Assembly: GCF_042676025.1 (NCBI RefSeq) | Contig: NZ_JBHTJP010000035.1 | Location: 496,001-560,000, forward strand | Direction: 5' to 3' | DNA from: Salinimicrobium gaetbulicola | GTDB lineage: Bacteria; Bacteroidota; Bacteroidia; Flavobacteriales; Flavobacteriaceae | DNA length: 64,000 bases | In this document: piece after piece, positions 1 through 8,166 of the stretch | Numbering within the stretch: position 1 is the first letter of the stretch | Layout: each line of letters begins with the position of its first letter | Translations under genes and position numbers: made by a program | Notes under the pieces: model-generated | Database searches by the model: none | What the model saw: only the letters and a program-made list of their open reading frames with translations | What the model was told of the DNA's origin: nothing

Positions 1-299
1 ATTTCTGGTTTCCGGAAATTTATCACAAGTACATAGCGATCCATCCGGAAGATCCAATGAGATATTATGGTGAAACAGTTGCCAAATTCCAGGACCCAAT
101 AAGAACCGGATTATATGTGATCTCATTTATATTCCTGGCCCTTCACCTGCTTCACGGATTTTCTTCCTCTTTTCAGACAGTTGGATGGCACCAGAAATTT
201 TATAAAGGATTAAGAGGTGCAACCGTTGCATTCTCTATCCTTATACCGCTAGGGTTCATTTTTATCGCCCTGTTTCATTACATTAATCAAGTTCAATAA
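1..299 (+). CDS. sdhC: Succinate dehydrogenase cytochrome b subunit, 3' part
   Basis: This is the C-terminal part of the membrane anchor that binds heme b and quinone and fixes SdhAB to the inner membrane. The window cuts off the 5' end; the first complete codon is at 3 and about 98 residues remain. Visible are two hydrophobic membrane helices, the first holding LHLLHGFSSSFQ, whose histidines fit a heme ligand site, and the second near the C-terminus. The type is the single five-helix cytochrome b found in Bacteroidota and Bacillus; no separate sdhD follows. sdhA starts 9 bp downstream, so the three genes are one operon. The identification rests on the helix pattern and this context and is firm. 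Confidence 0.93.
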   Translation, partial: FWFPEIYHKYIAIHPEDPMRYYGETVAKFQDPIRTGLYVISFIFLALHLLHGFSSSFQTVGWHQKFYKGLRGATVAFSILIPLGFIFIALFHYINQVQ

Positions 300-308
300 C
301 TAAGGTTT

Positions 309-2312
309 ATGTCAGTTTTAGATTCAAAAATACCAAAAGGTCCACTGGCAGATAAGTGGACCAATTATAAAAATAGTATCAACCTGGTTAACCCTGCCAA
401 TAAGCGTAATATTGATATTATCGTTGTAGGAACGGGACTTGCAGGAGGTAGTGCTGCTGCCACGCTTGCTGAACTTGGTTATAACGTTAAGACATTTTGC
501 TACCAGGATTCTCCGCGTCGTGCTCACTCTATTGCCGCGCAGGGAGGTATCAACGCGTCAAAGAACTATCAGGGAGACGGAGATTCTGATTACCGTCTTT
601 TCTATGATACAGTAAAAGGTGGTGACTACCGTGCCCGCGAAGGGAACGTGTACCGCCTTGCTGAAGTTTCAGGAAATATCATTGACCAGTGTGTTGCTCA
701 GGGAGTTCCTTTCGCACGTGATTATGGCGGACAATTAGATAACCGTTCTTTTGGAGGGGTTTTGGTTTCCCGTACTTTCTACGCAAAAGGACAAACAGGA
801 CAGCAGTTGTTGTTGGGTGCTTACTCGGCAATGAACAGGCAGATAAACCGTGGAAAGATCGAGTCTTACACCCGTCATGAAATGCTTGATGTTGTGATCG
901 TAGACGGAAAGGCGCGAGGGATCATTGCCCGTGACCTTGTAAGCGGAAAGATCGAAAGACACAGTGCTCATGCGGTTGTGGTCGCTTCGGGTGGATACGG
1001 AAACGTCTTCTATCTTTCTACCAACGCGATGGGAAGTAACGCCACCGCGGCCTGGAAGGTTCATAAAAAAGGAGCCTTTTTCGCAAACCCTTGTTTCACT
1101 CAAATTCACCCAACCTGTATCCCGGTTTCGGGAGATCACCAGTCTAAATTGACGCTGATGTCTGAGTCACTTAGAAATGACGGACGTATCTGGGTTCCGA
1201 AGAAACTTGAGGATGCAAAAGCAATTAGAGAAGGTCGTTTGAAACCAACAGAACTTGCTGAGGAAGACAGAGATTACTACCTGGAAAGAAGATATCCTGC
1301 ATTTGGTAACCTCGTGCCTCGTGACGTGGCTTCGAGAGCTGCTAAAGAGCGTTGTGATGCCGGATTCGGAGTAAATAAAACAGGAGAGGCTGTTTATCTT
1401 GACTTCGGGAGTGCTTTTATGCGCTACGGAAAAGAGGCGGTTGCGACTCAAAAAATAGAAAATGCTACAGATGCCCAGATCAAAGCTTTGGGTCAAAAAG
1501 TAGTAGAGGCTAAATACGGAAACCTTTTCCAGATGTATGAAAAGATCGTGGATGAGAACCCGTATGAAACGCCAATGAAGATATATCCTGCGGTTCACTA
1601 TACTATGGGTGGGCTTTGGGTTGATTATGACCTGCAAACTACTATTCCTGGATTGTACGCGGCCGGAGAGGCTAACTTCTCTGATCACGGTGCAAACCGT
1701 CTGGGAGCATCGGCCTTGATGCAAGGGCTTGCTGATGGTTACTTCGTGCTTCCGTATACAATGGGAGACTATCTTGCGGCTGATATTAGAACCGGTGCTA
1801 TCCCAACCGATAGTCCTGAGTTCGAAGAAGCCGAGAACAAGGTGCGCGGACAACTTGAAAAGTTGATGAACACCAACGGAACCAAATCTGTTGACCACTT
1901 CCACAAACGTTTAGGAAAGATCATGTGGAACAAAGTTGGGATGTCTAGAAATGCTACTCACTTGAAAGAAGCAATCGAAGAGATCAGACAACTGAGAGAG
2001 GAATTCTGGAAAGATGTTCGTATTCCGGGTGAAATGAACGGAATGAACACTGAGCTGGAAAAAGCCGGAAGAGTGGCAGATTTCCTTGAATTAGGTGAGC
2101 TTTTCGCGAAAGATGCACTTCACAGAGAAGAATCATGTGGAGGTCACTTTAGAGAGGAATATCAAACCGAAGAAGGGGAAGCCCTAAGGGATGATGAGAA
2201 CTTTATGTATGTAGCAGCCTGGGAATACAATGGTGACCCGGGAACCGAAGTGTTGCATAAGGAAGACCTCGTATACGAGAACATCGAAGTAAAAACAAGA
2301 AGCTATAAATAG
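309..2312 (+). CDS. sdhA: Succinate dehydrogenase flavoprotein subunit
   Basis: This is the catalytic subunit that oxidises succinate to fumarate with covalently bound FAD, on the cytoplasmic face of complex II. The FAD-binding glycine motif GTGLAGGSAA is at residues 41-50, and RRAHSIAAQGG carries His73, the expected covalent FAD attachment residue. Later motifs are QIHPTCIP, ESLRNDG and AAGEANFSDHGANRLG, typical of the succinate/fumarate site. At 667 residues it is longer than the roughly 590 of E. coli SdhA and matches the Bacteroidota/epsilon-type enzymes. The ATG at 309 follows sdhC by 9 bp. Direction (succinate oxidation or fumarate reduction) cannot be read from sequence; an aerobic flavobacterium suggests oxidation. 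Confidence 0.97.
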   Translation: MSVLDSKIPKGPLADKWTNYKNSINLVNPANKRNIDIIVVGTGLAGGSAAATLAELGYNVKTFCYQDSPRRAHSIAAQGGINASKNYQGDGDSDYRLFYDTVKGGDYRAREGNVYRLAEVSGNIIDQCVAQGVPFARDYGGQLDNRSFGGVLVSRTFYAKGQTGQQLLLGAYSAMNRQINRGKIESYTRHEMLDVVIVDGKARGIIARDLVSGKIERHSAHAVVVASGGYGNVFYLSTNAMGSNATAAWKVHKKGAFFANPCFTQIHPTCIPVSGDHQSKLTLMSESLRNDGRIWVPKKLEDAKAIREGRLKPTELAEEDRDYYLERRYPAFGNLVPRDVASRAAKERCDAGFGVNKTGEAVYLDFGSAFMRYGKEAVATQKIENATDAQIKALGQKVVEAKYGNLFQMYEKIVDENPYETPMKIYPAVHYTMGGLWVDYDLQTTIPGLYAAGEANFSDHGANRLGASALMQGLADGYFVLPYTMGDYLAADIRTGAIPTDSPEFEEAENKVRGQLEKLMNTNGTKSVDHFHKRLGKIMWNKVGMSRNATHLKEAIEEIRQLREEFWKDVRIPGEMNGMNTELEKAGRVADFLELGELFAKDALHREESCGGHFREEYQTEEGEALRDDENFMYVAAWEYNGDPGTEVLHKEDLVYENIEVKTRSYK

Positions 2313-2324
2313 AATTGAGAAGTT

Positions 2325-2355
2325 AGTATTGAGAAGTTAGATTTTTCTCAATACT
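2325..2355 (+). repeat. Hairpin-forming mini-repeat between sdhA and sdhB
   Basis: An 11-bp perfect inverted repeat, AGTATTGAGAA (2325-2335) and TTCTCAATACT (2345-2355), has a 9-nt loop. The arms belong to a short periodic sequence: related units GAATTGAGAAG and GTATTGAGAAG lie at 2312-2337, and TACTC/CAATACTC units run on to 2375. There is no T-run directly behind it, so it looks like a repeat or processing/attenuation hairpin rather than a terminator. It separates two genes that must be co-transcribed. Confidence 0.6.
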
Positions 2356-2383
2356 CCATACTCAATACTCAATACTATAAAAT

Positions 2384-3127
2384 ATGAATCTTACACTAAA
2401 AATATGGCGTCAAAAAGACGCCGATGCAAAAGGAGGAATCGAGACCTACCAAATTGGAGGGGTTGATGCTGATATGTCTTTTCTTGAAATGCTGGACGTT
2501 CTTAACCAGGACTTGATAGATAAAGGAGAAGAACCTGTTGTATTTGACCATGACTGCCGCGAAGGAATTTGTGGTACCTGTAGCCTCCAGATCAATGGAG
2601 AGCCTCACGGTCCTGACCGCGGAATTACTACCTGCCAGTTGCACATGAGAATGTTCAACGATGGAGACACTATTGTCATTGAACCATTCAGAGCGAAAGC
2701 TTTCCCGGTGATCAAGGATTTGATGGTGGATCGTTCTTCTTTTGAAAGAATTCAGCAAGCCGGAGGATATGTTTCTGTAAATACTTCTGGAAATACCCAG
2801 GATGCCAACGCTATACTTGTTCCAAAAGATAAGGCAGACACTGCTTTTGATGCTGCTACATGTATTGGTTGCGGTGCATGTGTGGCTGCTTGTAAGAATG
2901 CAAGTGCCATGTTGTTCACTTCCGCAAAAGTAAGTCAGATGGCTTTGCTTCCGCAGGGAGAGATCGAGGCAGACAGACGTGTTCTTGCTATGGTAGAGCA
3001 AATGGATAAGGAAGGTTTTGGTAACTGTACCAATACCGGAGCTTGTGAAATAGAATGTCCTAAAGGAATTTCTCTTGAGAACATCGCGAGAATGAACCGT
3101 GAATACTTAAGAGCGAGCACTAAATAA
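2384..3127 (+). CDS. sdhB: Succinate dehydrogenase iron-sulfur subunit
   Basis: This electron-transfer subunit passes electrons from FAD to the quinone site through three Fe-S clusters. Cysteines for the plant-type 2Fe-2S cluster are C58, C63, C66 and C84 (CREGICGTC). The ferredoxin-like part has CIGCGACVAAC at 160-170 and a second cysteine group, C215, C221 and C225 (NCTNTGACEIEC), giving the 4Fe-4S and 3Fe-4S sites. Length 247 fits the type B complex II family. It is the last gene of the operon, 71 bp after sdhA with a hairpin repeat between them and a strong terminator after it. Confidence 0.97.
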   Translation: MNLTLKIWRQKDADAKGGIETYQIGGVDADMSFLEMLDVLNQDLIDKGEEPVVFDHDCREGICGTCSLQINGEPHGPDRGITTCQLHMRMFNDGDTIVIEPFRAKAFPVIKDLMVDRSSFERIQQAGGYVSVNTSGNTQDANAILVPKDKADTAFDAATCIGCGACVAACKNASAMLFTSAKVSQMALLPQGEIEADRRVLAMVEQMDKEGFGNCTNTGACEIECPKGISLENIARMNREYLRASTK

Positions 3128-3154
3128 ACAATTTAGTAAACTGATATAGTTGAG

Positions 3155-3186
3155 ATCCCGGGCTTTGCAGTCCGGGATTTTTTTTG
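3155..3186 (+). terminator. Terminator of the sdh operon
   Basis: ATCCCGG (3155-3161) pairs with CCGGGAT (3172-3178), followed by a run of eight T. It lies 27 bp after the sdhB stop. The T-run ends in TTTG, so the tail may also serve as the promoter core of the next gene. Confidence 0.85.
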
Positions 3187-3211
3187 CACCTTGAGGACAA
3201 ACAAAATTGCT

Positions 3212-4366
3212 GTGAACTTCGATAAACACTCAAAACTACCCGATCATCAAACCAGTATTTTTTCGGTAATGGGGAAAATGGCTCTTGATCACAATGCCGT
3301 AAATCTTTCTCAGGGCTATCCCAATTTTGAAACAGATGATCATTTGAAAGATCTTGTCACCAAGGCCATGAATGATGGGTATAATCAATATGCTCCACTT
3401 GCAGGTGTCCCTAAGTTGAGAGAGCAGATCGTTCAAAAAATTGCTTCGCTCCACGGAAAGGAATATGACCCTTCCAGGGAAATCACTGTCACAAACGGTG
3501 CAACCCAGGCATTGTTTTTAGCTATTACGGCTTTTGTTCATCCCGGTGATGAGGTGATAGTACTGAAACCTGCATATGACAGTTATGAGCCGGCTATTGA
3601 GCTGAATGGTGGGAAACCCGTTCTGGTGCAATTAAAAGGTAAGGAGTATAGTGTGGACTGGGAGGAGGTAAAGCAGGCTATTTCTTCTAAGACCCGTATG
3701 ATCATTATAAACACGCCCCATAATCCTAGCGGGAATGTGTTCAGTAAGGAAGACATGACCCGTCTTGAAGAAATATTTCGGGATACCAATATCATTGTTC
3801 TAAGTGATGAGGTTTATGAGCATATTGTTTTTGGCGACGCTAAGCACCATAGTGCATCGGCATTTCCGGGACTCGCAGAAAGAGCGGTTGTATGTGCTTC
3901 CTTCGGAAAGACCTTTCATAATACCGGCTGGAAAATGGGATATTGCGTAGCTCCTTCAGAATTAATGAAAGAGATATGGAAGGTGATGGAGGTGAACGTA
4001 TTTTGTGTTCACCATCCAACCCAAAGGGCTTTCGCTGAATACCTCAAAGAGCCCAGGCATTATCTGGATCTAGGTAAGTTCTACCAGGAGAAAAGAGATC
4101 GATTTCTTGAATTGATTAAAGATACCCCGTTTAAGGCAATTCCGTCGAACGGAACCTATTTCCAATTACTGGATTATTCGGCTATTACAGATGAACGGGA
4201 TGTTGATTTTGCCCGCCGACTTATTCTGGAATATAAACTGGCCAGTATTCCGGTTTCTGTTTTCAACAAAGATCAGTTAGATCACAAGCAACTGCGTTTC
4301 TGCTTTGCTAAAAAAGAAGAAACCCTCGTAAGGGCTTCCGAAATTCTGAAAAAGTTCGAGGTTTAA
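3212..4366 (+). CDS. Pyridoxal-phosphate aminotransferase, methionine/glutamine transaminase type
   Basis: A fold-type I aminotransferase of the kynurenine/glutamine transaminase K and YbdL group. Motifs visible: NLSQGYPNF near the N-terminus, NTPHNPSG at about 167-174, SDEVYEH, and SFGKTFHNTGWKMG with the PLP lysine at about 233. Such enzymes transaminate methionine, glutamine and aromatic amino acids, often recycling 4-methylthio-2-oxobutyrate. There is no ATG near the start; GTG at 3212 leaves a normal short N-terminus, while TTG at 3191 lies directly after the promoter-like tail and would add seven residues. The omega-amidase gene 0.6 kb downstream supports a joint salvage role. The stop codon overlaps the convergent gene by 4 bp. 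Exact substrate is not certain. Confidence 0.88.
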   Translation: MNFDKHSKLPDHQTSIFSVMGKMALDHNAVNLSQGYPNFETDDHLKDLVTKAMNDGYNQYAPLAGVPKLREQIVQKIASLHGKEYDPSREITVTNGATQALFLAITAFVHPGDEVIVLKPAYDSYEPAIELNGGKPVLVQLKGKEYSVDWEEVKQAISSKTRMIIINTPHNPSGNVFSKEDMTRLEEIFRDTNIIVLSDEVYEHIVFGDAKHHSASAFPGLAERAVVCASFGKTFHNTGWKMGYCVAPSELMKEIWKVMEVNVFCVHHPTQRAFAEYLKEPRHYLDLGKFYQEKRDRFLELIKDTPFKAIPSNGTYFQLLDYSAITDERDVDFARRLILEYKLASIPVSVFNKDQLDHKQLRFCFAKKEETLVRASEILKKFEV

Positions 4367-4881
4367 TTTTCCTCCTCTCTTTTCCGAAGTTTTTCATCTA
4401 CAAAACCTCTAACAACTTCCGTGGTAACTCCAAATATTACATGAGCTGCGAGTTCGTGGAGCTGTGTTTTTAATGGAATCTTTTCAGGACTTCGATCAAG
4501 TCCCATTAGTGGAAGGCTGGTTTCATGTGTAGAAGCCCAGGTGGTTCCTCCCAGGATAACACCGTCCAGGATATTGGTTTCTTGCCGGTCCCTTTTTCCG
4601 TAGCCATACACTGCTCCTACAGTCGCTCCCAGGGGAATGTTGACCATTTGTTCCACGATTGCTTCATTTTCAATTTTGATAGGGGTCCCCGTGAATTTAA
4701 CGGCAAGCTGGTCCATAACCTTGATCTGTGCCGATTTCTCATCGATCTTTCTAACTTGTAGGAAGCGTTCAACAGTTGATTTGATGGCACTGCCGGCAAG
4801 ACCGCCGATAAAACCCGCCAGGATTCCGCGAGAGGCATTTGAAGGATAAGAATCCTTCTCGAAAAAATTATTCAAATTCAT
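4363..4881 (-). CDS. DUF1440/YagU-like membrane-associated protein
   Basis: A 172-residue protein with a glycine-rich hydrophobic segment near the N-terminus (GILAGFIGGLAGSAIKS) and a second one (GATVGAVYGYG). The C-terminal half, with SLPLMGLDRSP and later AAHVIFGVTTEVVRGFV, resembles the C-terminal pattern of E. coli YagU (DUF1440), which is an inner-membrane protein of unclear role linked to acid resistance. I recognise this from memory, so the family call is moderate. ATG at 4881 is chosen over an upstream TTG at 4902. It is convergent with the aminotransferase (4 bp overlap) and divergent from the amidase gene. No function is proposed. Confidence 0.62.
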   Translation of the reverse strand: MNLNNFFEKDSYPSNASRGILAGFIGGLAGSAIKSTVERFLQVRKIDEKSAQIKVMDQLAVKFTGTPIKIENEAIVEQMVNIPLGATVGAVYGYGKRDRQETNILDGVILGGTTWASTHETSLPLMGLDRSPEKIPLKTQLHELAAHVIFGVTTEVVRGFVDEKLRKREEEN

Positions 4882-4985
4882 AGCAATTATTTTTTTAGGC
4901 AATTAAAACTATTCATTGCATCAGTGCTTTACAAGCATTTAACACGTATTTAGCAGCATCCCGACAATTTTTGATAAATTTACAT

Positions 4986-5765
4986 ATGACACAAAAATTA
5001 ACGACCGCACTGCTTCAGGCCAACCTTTTTTGGGAGGATATTGAAGCCAATAGAACCTTTTTTGAAAGGAAGATCAATGATCTTTCCAATGATGTTGATC
5101 TCATTATTTTACCCGAAATGTTTACCACCGGTTTTACCATGGATGCCCATTTCTTAGCCGAACCTCCCCATGGTCCTACTTTGGAATGGATGCAAAAAAT
5201 TGCTTCGGAAAAAGATTCTGCCATAACGGGAAGTGTGATCACAAAAGAAAATGACCTTTATTACAACCGTTTGTATTTTGTCTTTCCTGACGGTAGCTTC
5301 GAAAAATATGATAAGAAGCACACTTTTACGCTGGCTAACGAGCATGAGACCTATGCTTCGGGGAGCGAAAGACTGATCGTGGAATTCAAAGGTTGGAAGA
5401 TTTGTCCGCTTATATGTTATGATCTTCGGTTTCCCGTTTGGTCAAGGAATACTGAAGATTATGATATCCTAATCTATGTGGCAAACTGGCCGGCTTCAAG
5501 AATTATGGCATGGGATACCCTTTTAAAGGCCCGTGCCATTGAGAATATGAGCTACTGTATCGGTCTGAACCGTGTGGGAACAGACGGAAAAGATCTGGAC
5601 TACGTGGGTCATTCGGCAGTGTATGATTGCCTGGGCCAAAAGATCTCCATAAATTCCTCGGAAAATGAATTTTCTGAAGAGGTTGTGCTGGACAAGAACC
5701 AATTGCAGGAAACCCGATCCCAGCTGAAATTTTTACAGGACCGCGACCGGTTTACTCTACGTTAA
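4986..5765 (+). CDS. Omega-amidase / carbon-nitrogen hydrolase (YafV type)
   Basis: A nitrilase-superfamily amidase of 259 residues. The Glu-Lys-Cys triad is visible: LPEMFTTGF (Glu44), YDKKHTF (Lys110) and LICYDLRFP (Cys144). LICYDLRFPVWSRN is typical of the omega-amidase/YafV group, which hydrolyses 2-oxoglutaramate or 2-oxosuccinamate to the keto acid and ammonia. These are the products made when glutamine or asparagine donates the amino group in a transaminase K reaction, which matches the transaminase nearby. ATG at 4986 is preferred to TTG at 4971. A promoter-like AATTTTTG lies at 4966-4973. The 3' end overlaps the convergent lipoprotein gene by 14 bp. Confidence 0.88.
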   Translation: MTQKLTTALLQANLFWEDIEANRTFFERKINDLSNDVDLIILPEMFTTGFTMDAHFLAEPPHGPTLEWMQKIASEKDSAITGSVITKENDLYYNRLYFVFPDGSFEKYDKKHTFTLANEHETYASGSERLIVEFKGWKICPLICYDLRFPVWSRNTEDYDILIYVANWPASRIMAWDTLLKARAIENMSYCIGLNRVGTDGKDLDYVGHSAVYDCLGQKISINSSENEFSEEVVLDKNQLQETRSQLKFLQDRDRFTLR

Positions 5766-7365
5766 AGGCCTGGGTGACGTCCCAGTTGGCACGAACATCC
5801 AGTACATCTTCGAAATAAACTACCTTTTCGGCCTGTCTTCTTTCCAGAAATCTTCCGCTGTCCCAGATACCATTTGCGTTGCTGTCGTATATGAGACGTA
5901 GAAAATACTTTCCGGGTTTCACATTTCTGAAATTCAGGGAAGTTTCACCGGTGCTGTATTTTTCTACCTGCACATCTCCTTTTTCGGTAGTTAGCTGTAC
6001 GATCACCGGGAATTGCTCCACATTCTGTAGGTTGATCACCACGTTTCCATAATCTGATAAGGCTTGGGTCCTCACCTGCGCCTTCAAAGTATCATTTTGC
6101 TTTCCGAAGAAATCTGTGAAGGCTCCTGGCAGAGCTGTTAGGCGATAGATGTAACTTTCTTTCTTGTCAAATGTTATGATGTACTCATTTTTCCAGTCAT
6201 CGTACCTTGTCTTAAAGGGCACCGGTAAGGTGTCTTTATCTGTGATGCTTATCAAAGAATCATTGGTCTTGGAAAATGGTATGTTTGGAATGATCTTCAG
6301 GTCCTGTTCAAAATTGATCGAAGACTTAGGTTCAAACGAGATCTGCAGGGAATCTCTGTCCATCTCCTTTAATCTTGTGATCAAAGTATCGCGGTAACCG
6401 GGCATTTGTACTGCAAAACGTAAAGTGTCTGTTACTTTAGCCGGTTTGTACCAATAGTGTAAAGTGTCTTTATCGGCATCTTTGGTAATGGTACTCGTAA
6501 AACCTTCGGGCTTTGGGGTAAGTAGTTCGATGTTTAGACTGTCTGGTTGAGGTTTACCCACATATCCAAAAAGTAAATGCTGTTCCGATTTTTGCTGAGG
6601 CTTTGTGAATTTAAAATCAACCAGCTCCTTGAAAAGTATCAGGTCAAAGACAGATTCCGTAGGGATGGTGATGTATTCATCGGCAAAGGCGATCTTATCA
6701 GTCCCCGGCTCAAAAGTGTAATTATTGTTGACATCTCTCATTCCCACCAATTGATACGTACCTTCTTTTAAATTTTTAAGCTGAAAAGTGGTGGCGCTGT
6801 CAAGTGTATTGGTGATATACCTTGGAATTCTATTGTAAACAGCCGAATCGTTGTAGGTGGAATCGACCTCATACAGCATCACCGAAATGAAAGGATCCGG
6901 AACTTTCAGCAAGGCATCAGAAACATTTCCTGAAACTGTGAGAGAATCGATGTAAGGTCCGGTGGAAAACGCATACGTGAAATAATCCAACGGATTTCCT
7001 TCATTATTGTCGGTAATACTTCTTCCGAAGTTAATGGTATATGTAGTGTTGGGCTGTAAAGTGTCAGAAATGTTGATCCTGATAGATTTACTGGCGGTTC
7101 CGAGAGGGGTGATCTCAGGCCTTGGATCCATAGGAGGAGAAATAATGATCTGCCGTTGTGGATCGTTCATCTTGATGTATTCATCAAAATAGATCCTGAT
7201 CTCGCGGGCATCAAAATTAGTAGTGAAATTTTCGGGTTTCGCGCGTACATACTTTGGTGGAACTTCATCTTTTGGGCCACCGTCAGGAGTTCCTCTTTTT
7301 GCGCAAGCGGCAAAAACCGAAACAACTAGTATCATAATCAAGGCACTGAAACCGGGTCTTTTCAT
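5752..7365 (-). CDS. Ig-like domain lipoprotein
   Basis: A 537-residue predicted lipoprotein. The signal peptide ends in the lipobox VFAAC with Cys21. After it comes TPDGGPKDEVPPKYV and a region resembling the SbsA-type Ig-like (Big_5) domain at about 35-130, containing YFDEYIKMNDPQ and NTTYTINFG. The middle and end are beta-rich, with a conserved-looking piece near the C-terminus (RLIYDSNANGIWDSG). This architecture is widespread in Bacteroidota, is thought to be envelope-associated and has no assigned function. It sits 50 bp downstream of comF on the same strand and may be co-transcribed. The 3' end overlaps the amidase gene by 14 bp. Confidence 0.8.
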   Translation of the reverse strand: MKRPGFSALIMILVVSVFAACAKRGTPDGGPKDEVPPKYVRAKPENFTTNFDAREIRIYFDEYIKMNDPQRQIIISPPMDPRPEITPLGTASKSIRINISDTLQPNTTYTINFGRSITDNNEGNPLDYFTYAFSTGPYIDSLTVSGNVSDALLKVPDPFISVMLYEVDSTYNDSAVYNRIPRYITNTLDSATTFQLKNLKEGTYQLVGMRDVNNNYTFEPGTDKIAFADEYITIPTESVFDLILFKELVDFKFTKPQQKSEQHLLFGYVGKPQPDSLNIELLTPKPEGFTSTITKDADKDTLHYWYKPAKVTDTLRFAVQMPGYRDTLITRLKEMDRDSLQISFEPKSSINFEQDLKIIPNIPFSKTNDSLISITDKDTLPVPFKTRYDDWKNEYIITFDKKESYIYRLTALPGAFTDFFGKQNDTLKAQVRTQALSDYGNVVINLQNVEQFPVIVQLTTEKGDVQVEKYSTGETSLNFRNVKPGKYFLRLIYDSNANGIWDSGRFLERRQAEKVVYFEDVLDVRANWDVTQAFNVE

Positions 7366-7415
7366 TCGAATGGAATTTGTACAAAGAAACGATTTATTCT
7401 TTTATTTCTGAAGCC

Positions 7416-8096
7416 TCAGTGCGTGACAGCCATAGTGGCAATACTGATCTTTATTCCCGGTATCTGTAAAAGTTTTTCTGAACAGGCTTCGAGTGTGGCT
7501 CCTGTGGTCACCAGGTCATCGACCAGTAAAATATGGGCGCCTACCAGAGAATTTGGCTCTTCAACAACAAATGTTTCGCCAATACTGCCCCAGCGGGCGA
7601 ACCTTTTTTTGACGGTTTGCGTGTCCGAAGCCGACTTTTTCAAAAGAACCCGATCATTATAAGGAACCTGAAGGGCTGCTGCTATCTCTTTCCCGAATTT
7701 TTCAACCTGATTATAACCGCGTTTTTTTAACTTGTTCTTGTGAAGTGGTACAGGAATCACAGCGGTAATTTCTTTATATCTCTTTTCAGTCTTTAGTTCT
7801 TCTCCCAGCCACTTTCCAAGAAAACTTCCAATTTCCTGATGTCCCTTATATTTCAGGTTGTGAATTAATTTTTGGGTGATTCCTTTTTTTTCAAATAAAA
7901 GTAAGGAAGTTGCGTTCTCGATAGGAATTCTTCCGTAGAAGATCTTGTCGGTTTCATTATCCGGCTCAAGATGGTTTTGAAGTGTCGGGAGAGTGTGTAA
8001 ACAGTCGGTGCAAAGGACTGTTTCAGAGGGGAGTAATGCTGTTTCACAGAAATTACACAGACGCGGGAATAATAAGTCTAGTAAATCGTGAAACAT
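7416..8096 (-). CDS. comF: ComF family phosphoribosyltransferase-like protein
   Basis: A 226-residue protein with an N-terminal zinc ribbon (C14, C17, C29, C32) and a C-terminal phosphoribosyltransferase fold carrying the PRPP-loop motif ILLVDDLVTTGA at 189-200. VIPVPLHKNKLKKRGYNQ is also characteristic of ComF/GntX proteins. In naturally competent bacteria ComF is needed for DNA uptake, acting in the cytoplasm with the uptake helicase and DprA. No other competence gene is close by. The size is normal for the family and the ATG start is clear. Confidence 0.9.
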   Translation of the reverse strand: MFHDLLDLLFPRLCNFCETALLPSETVLCTDCLHTLPTLQNHLEPDNETDKIFYGRIPIENATSLLLFEKKGITQKLIHNLKYKGHQEIGSFLGKWLGEELKTEKRYKEITAVIPVPLHKNKLKKRGYNQVEKFGKEIAAALQVPYNDRVLLKKSASDTQTVKKRFARWGSIGETFVVEEPNSLVGAHILLVDDLVTTGATLEACSEKLLQIPGIKISIATMAVTH

Positions 8097-8166
8097 TTGT
8101 TAATAAATTAGTGAAAACAGGCGCAAAACCTATAAATTTACAAAGTAAACTGAAAATACTACAATT

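Noticed and set aside
735..1139. Second antisense frame opposite sdhA
   Set aside because: Same reason: no domain and no promoter, explained by codon bias of sdhA.
1167..1904. Long antisense frame (245 codons) opposite sdhA
   Set aside because: It is a mirror of a strongly coding region with biased codon use; the translation has no domain and is rich in Ser, Ile and Phe as expected of an antisense shadow.
2313..2383. Tandem units in the sdhA-sdhB gap as a CRISPR-like array
   Set aside because: Units are only about 10 bp, with no spacers of constant length and no cas genes.
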